DNA from: an uncultured Pseudomonadales bacterium | GTDB taxonomy: Bacteria; Pseudomonadota; Gammaproteobacteria; Pseudomonadales; Balneatricaceae | Assembly (NCBI GenBank): GCA_937773555.1 | Contig: CALJVT010000005.1 | Location: 434,001-498,000, forward strand | Direction of reading: 5' to 3' | Length of the DNA stretch: 64,000 bases | Shown here: one piece after another, positions 52,137-60,630 of the stretch | Position numbering within the stretch: position 1 is the first letter of the stretch | Layout: each line of letters begins with the position of its first letter | The notes under the pieces: model-generated | What the model was told of the DNA's origin: nothing | Database searches by the model: none | Seen by the model: the letters and a program-made list of their open reading frames with translations, nothing else | Program-made: the position numbers and the translations under genes

Positions 52137-53576
52137 TTAATCATTACTCCAACCGCTAATAGACTTCACTTCTAAAAAGTCTTCTAAACCCCAAACACCC
52201 CCTTCACGACCATTACCTGATTGCTTATAGCCCCCAAATGGAGAGCCAGAGGCCCTAGAGGTACCGTTCATTTCTACCATGCCAGAGCGTAACTGGCGAG
52301 CAATGCGATTAGCTTTAGCACTATCTTGAGTTTGAACATAATTGGTTAAGCCATAAACTGTGTCGTTGGCAATGGTAATGGCCTCCTCTTCTGTATCAAA
52401 GGGAATCATACATAGCACTGGGCCAAATACTTCTTCCCGAGCAATTTGCATGTCATTATTTACATCAGCAAAAATAGTGGGTTTAACAAAATAACCGGTC
52501 TCTAACCCCTCTGGCTTACCAAGGCCCCCAACAACAACCCGAGCACCTTCATCAATGCCTACTTTAATGAGTGCTTGAATTTTGTTGTACTGCAACTCTG
52601 ATACAACTGGGCCTATGTGACGCCCATGTTCGGCGGCCCTGCCCACCTGCACCTTGGCAGCTGCCGTTTCGGCTAAAGCCAAAGCCTGTTGGTAAAAGCT
52701 TCGCTCTACCAACATTCTTGTTGGTGCATTGCAAGACTGCCCCGTGTTGTTAAAGCAGTGATTGATGCCTCGTGAAATGGCTTTCTCGTCGGCATCAGCA
52801 AACACAATGTTGGCCCCTTTGCCTCCCAATTCTAGAGCCACTCGTTTTACCGAATCTGCAGCATTTTTAGAGATAAGGGCACCCGCTCTAGTCGAGCCAG
52901 TAAAAGACACCATATCAACATCAGGGTGACCGGTTAATTGAGACCCAACACCTACACCATCGCCATTGACCATGTTGAATACACCTGCGGGGATACCTGC
53001 TTGGTGAACCATATCAGCAAAGATTAAGCTAGATAATGGTGCAATTTCAGACGGCTTCAGTACCATCGTACACCCAGCAGCCATAGCCGCAATGGCCTTT
53101 AGGCTTACTTGATTCATGGGCCAGTTCCAGGGAGTGATTAATGCACACACACCGATAGCTTCATAAATAATTCTATCATTGGGTTCTTGATCATTTAACG
53201 CACGTTCAAACTCAAAATTTTCTAGTTCTCTAATTAAACCCTCTGTATGCTCTGAACCTGATTCAGCTTGAGAGGTAAGGGCCATATCAATGGGCGCTCC
53301 CATCTCTTGGCTAATCGCATGGCCCATTTCGTCACTACGGGATTGGTATATTTCTAAAAACCGCTTCAATAACACTAAACGGTGTGACTTTGGAGTTTGG
53401 CTCCAGCTGTTAAAAGCTGCTTTAGCCGCAGCTACAGCAGCATTTGTATCGGCTTGATCCCCAATTGAAATAACCGCGCACACCTGCTCCGTGGAAGGGT
53501 CTATTACGTCCATTTCGGTATCTGACTGGGGCGTTACCCATGCACCGTTAATGTAAAACTTTTTAGTATCGATCAT
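52137..53576 (-). CDS. NAD(P)-dependent aldehyde dehydrogenase family protein
   Basis: A 479-residue ALDH. Key parts are TPWNWPMNQ (Asn for the oxyanion hole), LELGGKGANIVFADAD with the general-base Glu, and FNNTGQSCNAPTRM with the catalytic Cys. The C-terminal SGSPFGGYKQSGNGREGG is typical. I start at the ATG at 53576; the frame to 53594 adds six residues. Subfamily features resemble broad-range aliphatic aldehyde dehydrogenases. It could oxidise 4-guanidinobutyraldehyde produced by the AruI-type decarboxylase encoded 5 kb away, but it is not in that operon. It lies 6 bp downstream of the LOG-like gene. Confidence 0.9.
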   Translation of the reverse strand: MIDTKKFYINGAWVTPQSDTEMDVIDPSTEQVCAVISIGDQADTNAAVAAAKAAFNSWSQTPKSHRLVLLKRFLEIYQSRSDEMGHAISQEMGAPIDMALTSQAESGSEHTEGLIRELENFEFERALNDQEPNDRIIYEAIGVCALITPWNWPMNQVSLKAIAAMAAGCTMVLKPSEIAPLSSLIFADMVHQAGIPAGVFNMVNGDGVGVGSQLTGHPDVDMVSFTGSTRAGALISKNAADSVKRVALELGGKGANIVFADADEKAISRGINHCFNNTGQSCNAPTRMLVERSFYQQALALAETAAAKVQVGRAAEHGRHIGPVVSELQYNKIQALIKVGIDEGARVVVGGLGKPEGLETGYFVKPTIFADVNNDMQIAREEVFGPVLCMIPFDTEEEAITIANDTVYGLTNYVQTQDSAKANRIARQLRSGMVEMNGTSRASGSPFGGYKQSGNGREGGVWGLEDFLEVKSISGWSND

Positions 53577-53600
53577 AAGGTCACTCGCTAACAAATCTGA

Positions 53601-54167
53601 TTAATTGGCCCACTTAACAACTGTTTGTGGCTTGTAGTCTTTTAATAGCTGCAATAATTGTGTGGGGTCGTGATGCACAATGAGTAACTCTAAGTGCTTG
53701 GGCTTAAGAAAACCAGCCAAAACTGCTTGGTCAAAAAAGCTTAATAACGCATCATAATAGCCATTAATATTCAGTAAACCAATGGGCTTTTGGTGAAAGC
53801 CTAATTGTGCCCAGGTGAGTACTTCTGTCAACTCTTCTAAGGTACCAAAACCCCCTGGTAAAGCAATACAGGCCCCTGCTAATTCAAACATCATGGCTTT
53901 TCGGGTGTGCATTGAATCCACTACATGTAATTGTGTCAAACCCTCGTGCGACACTTTATGCGCAAACGACTGAGGGATTACACCCACTACCTTCTGCCCT
54001 CCTGCTAGCACTGCGTTAGCTACCTGCCCCATTAGGCCCACTTTGGCGCCGCCATAAACTAAGCCCATAGAGGCATGACTAATAGCCTCTCCTAACGCCT
54101 TGGCAGATTGCATAAAAATAGGGTTTTCACCCGGGCTAGCACCACAAAAAACACACACATCCTGCAT
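53601..54167 (-). CDS. LOG family protein (TIGR00730-type phosphoribohydrolase)
   Basis: A 188-residue Rossmann-fold protein of the LOG family. The diagnostic motif PGGFGTLEELTEVLTW (about 106-121) and the N-terminal VFCGASPGENP are present, plus GLVYGGAKVGLMG with the phosphate loop. LOG-type enzymes hydrolyse nucleoside 5'-monophosphates such as cytokinin riboside monophosphates or AMP to base and ribose 5-phosphate. It precedes the aldehyde dehydrogenase gene by 6 bp. In bacteria the physiological substrate is often unclear. Confidence 0.9.
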   Translation of the reverse strand: MQDVCVFCGASPGENPIFMQSAKALGEAISHASMGLVYGGAKVGLMGQVANAVLAGGQKVVGVIPQSFAHKVSHEGLTQLHVVDSMHTRKAMMFELAGACIALPGGFGTLEELTEVLTWAQLGFHQKPIGLLNINGYYDALLSFFDQAVLAGFLKPKHLELLIVHHDPTQLLQLLKDYKPQTVVKWAN

Positions 54168-54253
54168 TTAAATTCGCCTTTGTTACAGTAATAATAAATA
54201 GCCACTTATTAACAGTGCGCCATTATGTGGATTCTTGGGCTTTGAACTAGCAG

Positions 54254-54601
54254 CTAACACGCCGCGGTAACAGAAATTTCAACCAACAAGGCAGGCCTTG
54301 CCATCGCCGCCTGCACGCAGGCTCTTGCTGGTGCATGGCCTGAAGGCACCCAAGCGTTCCATACTAGGTTCATGGCAGCAAAATCATCCATTGATTTTAA
54401 ATAGATAGTGGCTGTTAACATGCGTGTAGAATCTGAGCCTACGCTCATTAACAACTCATCTACTTTGGCCAACATAGTCTGGGTCTGTTCGATAATATCT
54501 GCCTCAGCGTCCGCAGCAACCTGACCACACAGATAGGCTACATTATTGTGTACAACAACTTTACTGGTGCGCTCGTTAGTTTGGTGGCGACCTATGTTCA
54601 T
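54254..54601 (-). CDS. RidA family protein
   Basis: A 115-residue member of the YjgF/YER057c/UK114 family, close to normal length. It shows [22 protein letters not shown] and the late [10 protein letters not shown], whose Arg corresponds to the substrate-binding Arg of RidA. RidA deaminates reactive enamine/imine intermediates from PLP enzymes. Neighbouring PLP-dependent (AruH) and flavin amine genes give it plausible substrates, though no operon joins them. It is a single-gene unit, divergent from the OYE gene. Confidence 0.88.
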   Translation of the reverse strand: MNIGRHQTNERTSKVVVHNNVAYLCGQVAADAEADIIEQTQTMLAKVDELLMSVGSDSTRMLTATIYLKSMDDFAAMNLVWNAWVPSGHAPARACVQAAMARPALLVEISVTAAC

Positions 54602-54759
54602 ATTCCTAGCCTCAAAAACTCAATGATAAGACCAAAATCTATGTAGAAGCAAATGTAAATTAAACTTTTTTATCACACCCCGTAAACTCTATTGACCCGT
54701 GCGACAGAGCATGTCATTGTCTGTCGCATTATTATTTTGACTGCATCGGACGCTTAACC

Positions 54760-55851
54760 ATGTCACACTTATTTAGCCCTCTCACGATCAAAGACATCAC
54801 CTTGCGTAATCGCATTGGCGTAGCTCCCATGTGTCAATATCAAGCCGTTAACGGTGTTGCTCAAGCGTGGCACATGGCACAACTTGGCTCTAAAGCCGTC
54901 GGTGGTGCCGGACTTGTAATGGTGGAAGCTACCGCTGTATTGCCTGAGGGTCGCATTACCCCAGGCTGCATGGGCCTTTGGAACGAGACTCAGGTTAACG
55001 CTTTAAAACCCATTACTGCTTTTATTAAAAGCCAAGGCGCAGTGCCCGGTGTTCAGCTTGCACATTCTGGCCGCAAAGGCAGTAGCGCACTCCCTTGGTT
55101 AGGTGGACAACAGCTGACAGATGCAGACGGTGGCTGGAATACCTATGGACCAACAGACCGGGCCTTTGATGATGATGGCACCCGTCTATGGAAGGCCCCC
55201 AAACAGATGCAGCAAGAGGATATTGACACGGTGCAAAACGCTTTTGTTGCTGCAGCAAAAAGGGCTTTAGAGGCGGGCTATGAACTGCTAGAGGTTCACT
55301 GTGCACATGGTTATTTGCTGCATAGTTTTTTGTCACCACTGGTCAATACCCGAACAGACAGTTACGGTGGTAGCCTTAAAAACCGTGCCCGTATGCTACT
55401 TGAGACGACGGAAAAAGTTCGTGCAGCTTGGCCCCAAGGATTACCTTTCGCCATGCGGCTCTCTATGACCGACTGGGTAGACGGCGGACTCACTGTTGAA
55501 GACAACGTTCAAGTGGCCAGATGGCTCAAAGTGTTAGGTGTCGATATAGTTGACTGCAGCTCAGGCGGAGCCACACCAGCATCTCGAGGCTCGATCAATG
55601 GCGGTATTGCTCAACAAGTGGGTATGGCCGCAGACGTGCGCCAAGGTTCGGGCTTAATGAGCATGGCCGTAGGCGAAATCACCCAGGCTCAGCAAGCCGA
55701 AGGCATCATTGCTGATGGCCAAGCAGACATTGTTCTATTGGCTAGAGCCATGCTCCACGATCCGTATTGGCCTACCCATGCAGCCAAAGAGCTAGGGGTT
55801 GAAATGACTCAAGTAATGCCGCCCTTACATCAGCTTTTTATAGGCCGTTAG
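54760..55851 (+). CDS. Old yellow enzyme family NADH:flavin oxidoreductase (YqjM-like)
   Basis: A 363-residue single-domain FMN TIM-barrel ene-reductase. The N-terminal SHLFSPLTIKDITLRNRIGVAPMCQYQ (the Cys tunes the flavin) and the HCAHGYLLHSFLSPLVNTRTDSYGGSLKNR stretch are classic for the thermophilic-like YqjM/NamA branch. It reduces activated C=C bonds of enals, enones or nitro-compounds using NAD(P)H. It begins 158 bp from the divergent RidA gene and converges on the DDAH-like gene with a 20-bp gap. Its specific substrate here is unknown. Confidence 0.92.
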   Translation: MSHLFSPLTIKDITLRNRIGVAPMCQYQAVNGVAQAWHMAQLGSKAVGGAGLVMVEATAVLPEGRITPGCMGLWNETQVNALKPITAFIKSQGAVPGVQLAHSGRKGSSALPWLGGQQLTDADGGWNTYGPTDRAFDDDGTRLWKAPKQMQQEDIDTVQNAFVAAAKRALEAGYELLEVHCAHGYLLHSFLSPLVNTRTDSYGGSLKNRARMLLETTEKVRAAWPQGLPFAMRLSMTDWVDGGLTVEDNVQVARWLKVLGVDIVDCSSGGATPASRGSINGGIAQQVGMAADVRQGSGLMSMAVGEITQAQQAEGIIADGQADIVLLARAMLHDPYWPTHAAKELGVEMTQVMPPLHQLFIGR

Positions 55852-55871
55852 GGGTATTTAATTAGTCAAGG

Positions 55872-56744
55872 TTAGGCTCGATATATAGGCCGTGTTAAAC
55901 ACGTTGGGCCGCCTTCACAAGCAATACATAACGCATCACCACTAAAGGTGAGCACCTCACAACCTGCGGCCTCCATGACTGCTTTGGTGTGTGGAAAACC
56001 TTCAATCATAATACACTTTGAGGGTGACGTAGGTAGCACGTTAAGGTTGAGGCCGCTGCTGGCTATAAATTCATCATGAGGCGCTTCAACCAGCTCAATA
56101 CCCATAGACTGCATCAACTGATAAAGGGCAGTAGGGACTAATGGTGCGTGAATTAAAGCTAGTTTTGGTGCCAATGGCGAAATGACCGACATCAGGTGTA
56201 AACATGCCTCTGAACCCTGCCAAACTGGTAAATCAAATCCTAATACTTTAACCCCGTGAGGGTTCAACATGGCATTAAGCTGATCTATACCTGTTTGGTT
56301 AGAACGAAACCCTCGCCCCACAACCAACGTGGTTTGGTCTAACCAAATGCAATCACCTCCTTCAACACTTCCCTTGCCTTCCACACGGCCTAAAATAGGA
56401 ATTCCTGCGTTAACATAAGCCAGTTCATGCATGGCAGGCTCTGCCTTGCGCAAGGCTTTACCCATATTGAGTATGATTGCACCGTGGTCACTCATGAGTG
56501 ACGGATCATGGGTAAACATTGCATCGGATAAGCCATCATTATGGTCTTGAATGTGAATAATTTCTGCACCACAGGCCACCACAAGTTTACGAAAAACCTC
56601 ATATTGTTCTAATGCTTTCGCCCCATTAAATGTGGCACCGTAGTGCCATTGTTTAGGGTCAGCCTGCAACAAACTCTCTTGGGGCGCACGCATCAACACT
56701 CGCTGAAGAGGCAGGGACATAGACTGACAACCAAAGTTGGACAT
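55872..56744 (-). CDS. Dimethylarginine dimethylaminohydrolase/arginine deiminase-like enzyme
   Basis: A 290-residue enzyme of the guanidino-modifying (amidinotransferase-fold) superfamily. The catalytic triad parts are visible: EGGDCIWLD (Glu/Asp), GSEACLHLMS (His) and GGPTCLTRP with nucleophile Cys282. The length suits DDAH or small deiminase-like members rather than ADI (about 410). It would convert methylated arginine or a related guanidino compound to citrulline plus amine, or deiminate arginine. An operator-like site in the 139-bp gap upstream (56822-56837) matches one before aruH, so the two units probably share a regulator, the TetR gene between them. Confidence 0.85.
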   Translation of the reverse strand: MSNFGCQSMSLPLQRVLMRAPQESLLQADPKQWHYGATFNGAKALEQYEVFRKLVVACGAEIIHIQDHNDGLSDAMFTHDPSLMSDHGAIILNMGKALRKAEPAMHELAYVNAGIPILGRVEGKGSVEGGDCIWLDQTTLVVGRGFRSNQTGIDQLNAMLNPHGVKVLGFDLPVWQGSEACLHLMSVISPLAPKLALIHAPLVPTALYQLMQSMGIELVEAPHDEFIASSGLNLNVLPTSPSKCIMIEGFPHTKAVMEAAGCEVLTFSGDALCIACEGGPTCLTRPIYRA

Positions 56745-56821
56745 GGAAATTTCCTTTTAGTAAATGTATAGACGTTATTTATCAGTTAGCTAATAATACT
56801 AATGGCGAAATTAACCACCTG

Positions 56822-56837
56822 CTGTACGATCGTTCAA
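56822..56837. promoter_or_regulatory. BetI-type operator candidate upstream of DDAH-like gene
   Basis: CTGTACGATCGTTCAA is an imperfect dyad (arms CTGTACG and CGTTCAA). It lies 78 bp upstream of the DDAH-like start and matches the site at 57561-57576 in 14 of 16 positions. The TetR-family gene at 56884 lies between the two sites. Confidence 0.6.
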
Positions 56838-56883
56838 TTGTGTGATGCTACAAACATGCCACACTGAAGTAAAGCCTGCCAGC

Positions 56884-57483
56884 CTAAGCTAACATTAAGG
56901 TACGGTGTAACCACTGGTTCAAAATAGTTTGCCATAGTTGGGAACTTTGATGTTCGCCATTTAGGCTCCAATCTAACCAAAGCCCATCGGTTAAGGCGCT
57001 GTACTCGATTGCTAATACTTGAAGGTCAACGTTACTGTTGGGCAACGACTTGGCGAGCACTTGTATAAGGTAGTTTTGTAGCCGCTGGTTAATACGGCCA
57101 TGGGTGGCCCGCATTAATTTAGAATCAATGGTTTTAGACCAAAACACTACCCATGCTCGTAACTGATCAGGAGACATAATGTCTGCTTCAAAAGCACAGG
57201 ATACGAGGGTTTTTATTGGCATGTTTTGGTTCTTTGTATCGGCATCAATGTGAGCTTTTAAGGCTTCATGGTAGCGCCTAGATATTTCTTCATAAGCTAT
57301 AGCCACTAACTCTTCTTGACTAGAAAAGTGATAATTTAGTAAACCCACAGAAACCTGTGCTTGCGCACAAATTTTACGTGACGATAAACCGCTAGCCCCC
57401 TCTCTCATTAAGCATATGAGTGTGGCTTCAATTAACTGACTTCGTCTTTCGTTAGGCGGTAAACGGTCTGATTTTTTCTTCAA
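56884..57483 (-). CDS. TetR-family regulator, BetI-like
   Basis: A 199-residue TetR protein with an N-terminal HTH (SGLSSRKICAQAQVSVGLLNYHF) and a C-terminal TetR_C_6-like ligand domain (FEADIMSPDQLRAWVVFWSKT) recognisable from BetI relatives. It resembles BetI but has no choline genes nearby. It is divergent from aruH with 119 bp between start codons, in which a long palindrome and a second operator-like dyad lie. The matching dyad before the DDAH-like gene suggests it regulates both units, perhaps in response to arginine or a derivative. This is inference. Confidence 0.87.
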   Translation of the reverse strand: MKKKSDRLPPNERRSQLIEATLICLMREGASGLSSRKICAQAQVSVGLLNYHFSSQEELVAIAYEEISRRYHEALKAHIDADTKNQNMPIKTLVSCAFEADIMSPDQLRAWVVFWSKTIDSKLMRATHGRINQRLQNYLIQVLAKSLPNSNVDLQVLAIEYSALTDGLWLDWSLNGEHQSSQLWQTILNQWLHRTLMLA

Positions 57484-57535
57484 AACAGCTCCAAAACTGG
57501 GAAAAATAGTGAGCCTTAATTGTCGGCTTTATTTG

Positions 57536-57576
57536 ACTATTGAGCAAGTGCTCAATAGTATTGTACGGTCGTTCAA
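57536..57576. promoter_or_regulatory. Long palindrome plus operator-like dyad before aruH
   Basis: The first element is a perfect inverted repeat, ACTATTGAGCA (57536-57546) and TGCTCAATAGT (57549-57559) with a 2-bp AG spacer. One base later, TTGTACGGTCGTTCAA (57561-57576) repeats the dyad at 56822. Together they fill the aruH/TetR divergent promoter and are strong operator candidates. Confidence 0.7.
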
Positions 57577-57602
57577 TAACGCCATTAATTATAAAGGTAA
57601 TC

Positions 57603-58796
57603 ATGCAATTCTCTAAACTAACCAGCCGCATTAATGGCGAAGGTGCCGCCGCATGGGACCTTCATGAAATAGCCACGCATGCTGCGGCAGCAGGCGAAGA
57701 TGTCATCGTATTAAGTGTAGGAGATCCTGACTTCGCTACCCCTAGAATTATCACCCAGGCGGCTATCGAAGCCCTTCAAGGGGGTGACACCCATTACCAA
57801 TCAGTCAATGGGCGCCCTGAGGTTAGGCAGGTCATCGCCGAACAGTTTCAATCAGCTCAAATGACAGACCAAGGCCAGCAGCTAAGCGCAGACAATGTTA
57901 TGCTGTTTGCTGGTGCTCAAAATGCATTATTTGCTGCCAGTTTATGTTTATTAGACCCAGGTGATGAAGTACTGGCCCTAGACCCAATGTATGTCACCTA
58001 CGAAGCCACCTTGTGCGCATCTGGCGCAACTTTAGTTGCCGTGCCCATGTCTGCTGATAATGGTTTTCGCTTTGATGCCAATGCTGCACAAGCGGCTATT
58101 ACCGCTAAAACCAAAGCGATACTCATCACCAACCCCAACAACCCTACAGGGGTGATGATGTCTGACAATGAAATTGACGCCATCTGTGACCTTGCCATAA
58201 AACATGATCTTTGGGTTATGGCGGATGAAGTCTATGGTCAGCTCATATTTGAAGGTGAGCACATCAGTATCGCCCAGCGACCGGGCATGTTTGAGCGCAC
58301 AGTGACTTTAAACAGCCTATCAAAAACCTATGCCATGACCGGTTGGCGCGTAGGCTGGGCTATTGGGCCAGTGTCATTAATAGAGCATTTTTCTAACTTA
58401 GGCTTATGTATGTTATACGGTTTACCTGGGTTCACCCAAGCGGCTGCCTACGTTGCACTGCAGCAATCACAAGTCCAAAGCGAACTCATTAGGGCAACCT
58501 TTAAACAGCGCAGAGACATAGTCTTAAGCGCACTCAGTAACATTAAAGCCGCCCCTGTTCTTAAGCCTAGTGCCGGCATGTTTATTATGATGGATGTGAG
58601 AGCCTTGAGTATGAATGGCCTAGAATTTGCCACCGCTCTTTATAACACCACTGGCGTGGCAGTTCTTGATGCTGGTGCTTTTGGCAAAGCGTCATGCGGT
58701 TGGATACGCATTTCGTTTACTGTGGAGGACACCTTATTGTTGGAAGCGTGTAAGCGTATTCGCAGTTTCATTGCCCAATGCCAGCAGGCCCTTTAA
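57603..58796 (+). CDS. aruH: Arginine:pyruvate transaminase-like aminotransferase (AruH)
   Basis: A 398-residue class I/II PLP aminotransferase. The Schiff-base Lys241 is in LNSLSKTYAMTGWRVGW, with NPNNPTG (177-183) and the cofactor Asp in WVMADEVYG. The N-terminal pattern FSKLTSRINGEGAAAWDLH and LLSVGDPDFATP-type stretch fit AruH, which transfers the amino group of arginine to pyruvate, giving 2-ketoarginine. The start at 57603 (AAAGGTAA upstream) removes 21 leader codons that run through the operators. Its TAA stop overlaps the next start by one base, coupling it to the decarboxylase gene that acts next. Confidence 0.87.
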   Translation: MQFSKLTSRINGEGAAAWDLHEIATHAAAAGEDVIVLSVGDPDFATPRIITQAAIEALQGGDTHYQSVNGRPEVRQVIAEQFQSAQMTDQGQQLSADNVMLFAGAQNALFAASLCLLDPGDEVLALDPMYVTYEATLCASGATLVAVPMSADNGFRFDANAAQAAITAKTKAILITNPNNPTGVMMSDNEIDAICDLAIKHDLWVMADEVYGQLIFEGEHISIAQRPGMFERTVTLNSLSKTYAMTGWRVGWAIGPVSLIEHFSNLGLCMLYGLPGFTQAAAYVALQQSQVQSELIRATFKQRRDIVLSALSNIKAAPVLKPSAGMFIMMDVRALSMNGLEFATALYNTTGVAVLDAGAFGKASCGWIRISFTVEDTLLLEACKRIRSFIAQCQQAL

Positions 58797-60457
58797 TGAG
58801 TAATATAGCCCCACTAACCAAAGGTCAGCAGCTCATAGCGCTATTGGAAGCTTATGGTGTAGACACCGTATTTGGTATACCCGGTGTGCATACCCTAGAG
58901 TTATACCGCGGCTTAGCTGCCTCTAAAATTAAACACATTACACCCCGCCATGAGCAAGGCGCAGGGTTTATGGCGGATGGCTACGCTCGTATTACAGCAA
59001 AGCCAGGCGTATGTTTTGTAATTACAGGCCCGGGGCTCACTAACATTGCTACGGCCATGGGCCAAGCGCTTGGGGATAGCATTCCTATGCTTGTGATCTC
59101 TACAGTGAATTGTGCTGGCACAGAATCACAGGGTTGCCTGCACGCCATGCCAGAGCAGGCAAGCGTAATTAAACCTCTTACAGTCGCTAGCTTTCAGCTC
59201 AATACTCATGACCATGTGACACCCACGATTGCCCAAGTTTTTGCCGCCCTAAGTGACACTAATGGCACTCCACTTGGCCCTGTGCACCTGCAAATTCCTC
59301 TAGACGTTATTGGGCAGCTAGCCACTGAAGAGGTGGCCAAAGTAGCGAAGCGACCTAACTCTGCTGATAACCAACACAGCGCCGAAGTTTTAGGGCAAAT
59401 ACACGATGCAGCGTCTATTATTAACCAACATAGCCAAATTGTTATTCTTGCAGGGGGTGGTGCAGTAAATGTAAACCAACAACTTCAGAAGCTTGCTAAT
59501 ACGCTTAACGCACCAGTAGTCACCACCATTAATGGCCGTGGACTTATGGCCGGCCACCCCTTATCTGTGCCTGCTAGCCCCAGTTTAAATGCAACACGTA
59601 GCTTGTTAGCACACGCTGATTGCGTTATCGCCCTAGGGACACAAATGGGGCAAACCGATTACGATATGGATGTGAACGGCAAATTCCCAGCTTTAAAAAA
59701 CCTTATTCGCATCGACATTAACCCAAGCGCAGTCAATATGCCGAGGCAACTTGGGATCCACTGTAACCTGCTGCAAGCATTAACATACCTAACGCCCTTA
59801 TTAGATCACAAAGGACTCTCTGCTAGCTTGGGTGAAGCCCGTGCACGCACCACCAGACAAGGCGCCTTTACAGAGCTATCTAGGGCTTATAAACAACACC
59901 ATACCTTTTTAAGCACCATTACCAGCGCCCTACCTGAAACAATTATTGTGGGCGATTCAACCCAGCCAGTTTATGGTGGTAATTGTTATTTTGAAGCCCC
60001 TGCACCAAAAACTTGGTTCAATTCTGCTACAGGATTTGGCACTCTAGGCTATGCGGTACCTGCGGCCATAGGCGCCGCCTTAGGTCGTCGCCTGCAATAT
60101 AACCATCACCCTGTCGTTGCCTTAACGGGCGATGGGGGGTTACAGTTTTGTTTAGCTGAATTAGCCACTGCCAAAGCGCTTGAATTACCGATCATATTCA
60201 TTGTGTGGAACAATCTAGGGTACGGTGAAATAGAATCTTCCATGTTGGCTGAGGGGATCACGCCTATTGGTGTGAGCCCTAAACCACCGAAATTAGATGC
60301 TCTCGCAAAAGCGTATAACATTGGCTTTGCAAAACTAAGCTCATTTACAGCACTCACTAAATTGCTAAAACAAAAGGCTAATATCACATCTCCCCTATTG
60401 CTGGAGGTAAATGAAGCGCTGATACTGCCTCAAATTCAACCCCAAACACCCTTTTGA
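58796..60457 (+). CDS. aruI: ThDP-dependent 2-ketoarginine decarboxylase-like protein (AruI)
   Basis: A 553-residue thiamine-diphosphate enzyme of the acetolactate-synthase-like family. The catalytic Glu lies in RHEQGAGFMADGYAR, the N-terminal GVDTVFGIPGVHTLELYRGL is strikingly like AruI, and the ThDP/Mg motif GDGGLQFCLAELATA...WNN is complete. AruI decarboxylates 5-guanidino-2-oxopentanoate to 4-guanidinobutyraldehyde. It is coupled to aruH by a one-base overlap (TAATG). The later aldehyde dehydrogenase and guanidinobutyrase steps are not in the operon. An ordinary ALS function is unlikely because no small subunit is present. Confidence 0.87.
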   Translation: MSNIAPLTKGQQLIALLEAYGVDTVFGIPGVHTLELYRGLAASKIKHITPRHEQGAGFMADGYARITAKPGVCFVITGPGLTNIATAMGQALGDSIPMLVISTVNCAGTESQGCLHAMPEQASVIKPLTVASFQLNTHDHVTPTIAQVFAALSDTNGTPLGPVHLQIPLDVIGQLATEEVAKVAKRPNSADNQHSAEVLGQIHDAASIINQHSQIVILAGGGAVNVNQQLQKLANTLNAPVVTTINGRGLMAGHPLSVPASPSLNATRSLLAHADCVIALGTQMGQTDYDMDVNGKFPALKNLIRIDINPSAVNMPRQLGIHCNLLQALTYLTPLLDHKGLSASLGEARARTTRQGAFTELSRAYKQHHTFLSTITSALPETIIVGDSTQPVYGGNCYFEAPAPKTWFNSATGFGTLGYAVPAAIGAALGRRLQYNHHPVVALTGDGGLQFCLAELATAKALELPIIFIVWNNLGYGEIESSMLAEGITPIGVSPKPPKLDALAKAYNIGFAKLSSFTALTKLLKQKANITSPLLLEVNEALILPQIQPQTPF

Positions 60458-60480
60458 AAATAAGTGCCTAAACTGACAAA

Positions 60481-60513
60481 AGGGGCTTGAGGCAGTGCTT
60501 AAAAAGAGCCCCT
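60481..60513. terminator. Weak hairpin downstream of aruI
   Basis: AGGGGCT (60481-60487) and AGCCCCT (60507-60513) pair over a 19-nt loop, 23 bp past the aruI stop. No T-tract follows on the plus strand, so terminator activity is doubtful. Confidence 0.3.
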
Positions 60514-60630
60514 GAACAGTAGCCTAACGAATACCCATTTAACCCGCATATTACCCTAACCCAAGGCCAACTTAAGATAATGTAATTTCTGTTATTATGT
60601 GGCTTTTTATCATCATCTGGTGGCCACTTA

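Noticed and set aside
52137-53576. Aldehyde dehydrogenase as the assigned next enzyme after AruI
   Set aside because: It could act on guanidinobutyraldehyde, but it is 4 kb away, on the other strand and without the shared operator, so a specific assignment is not justified.
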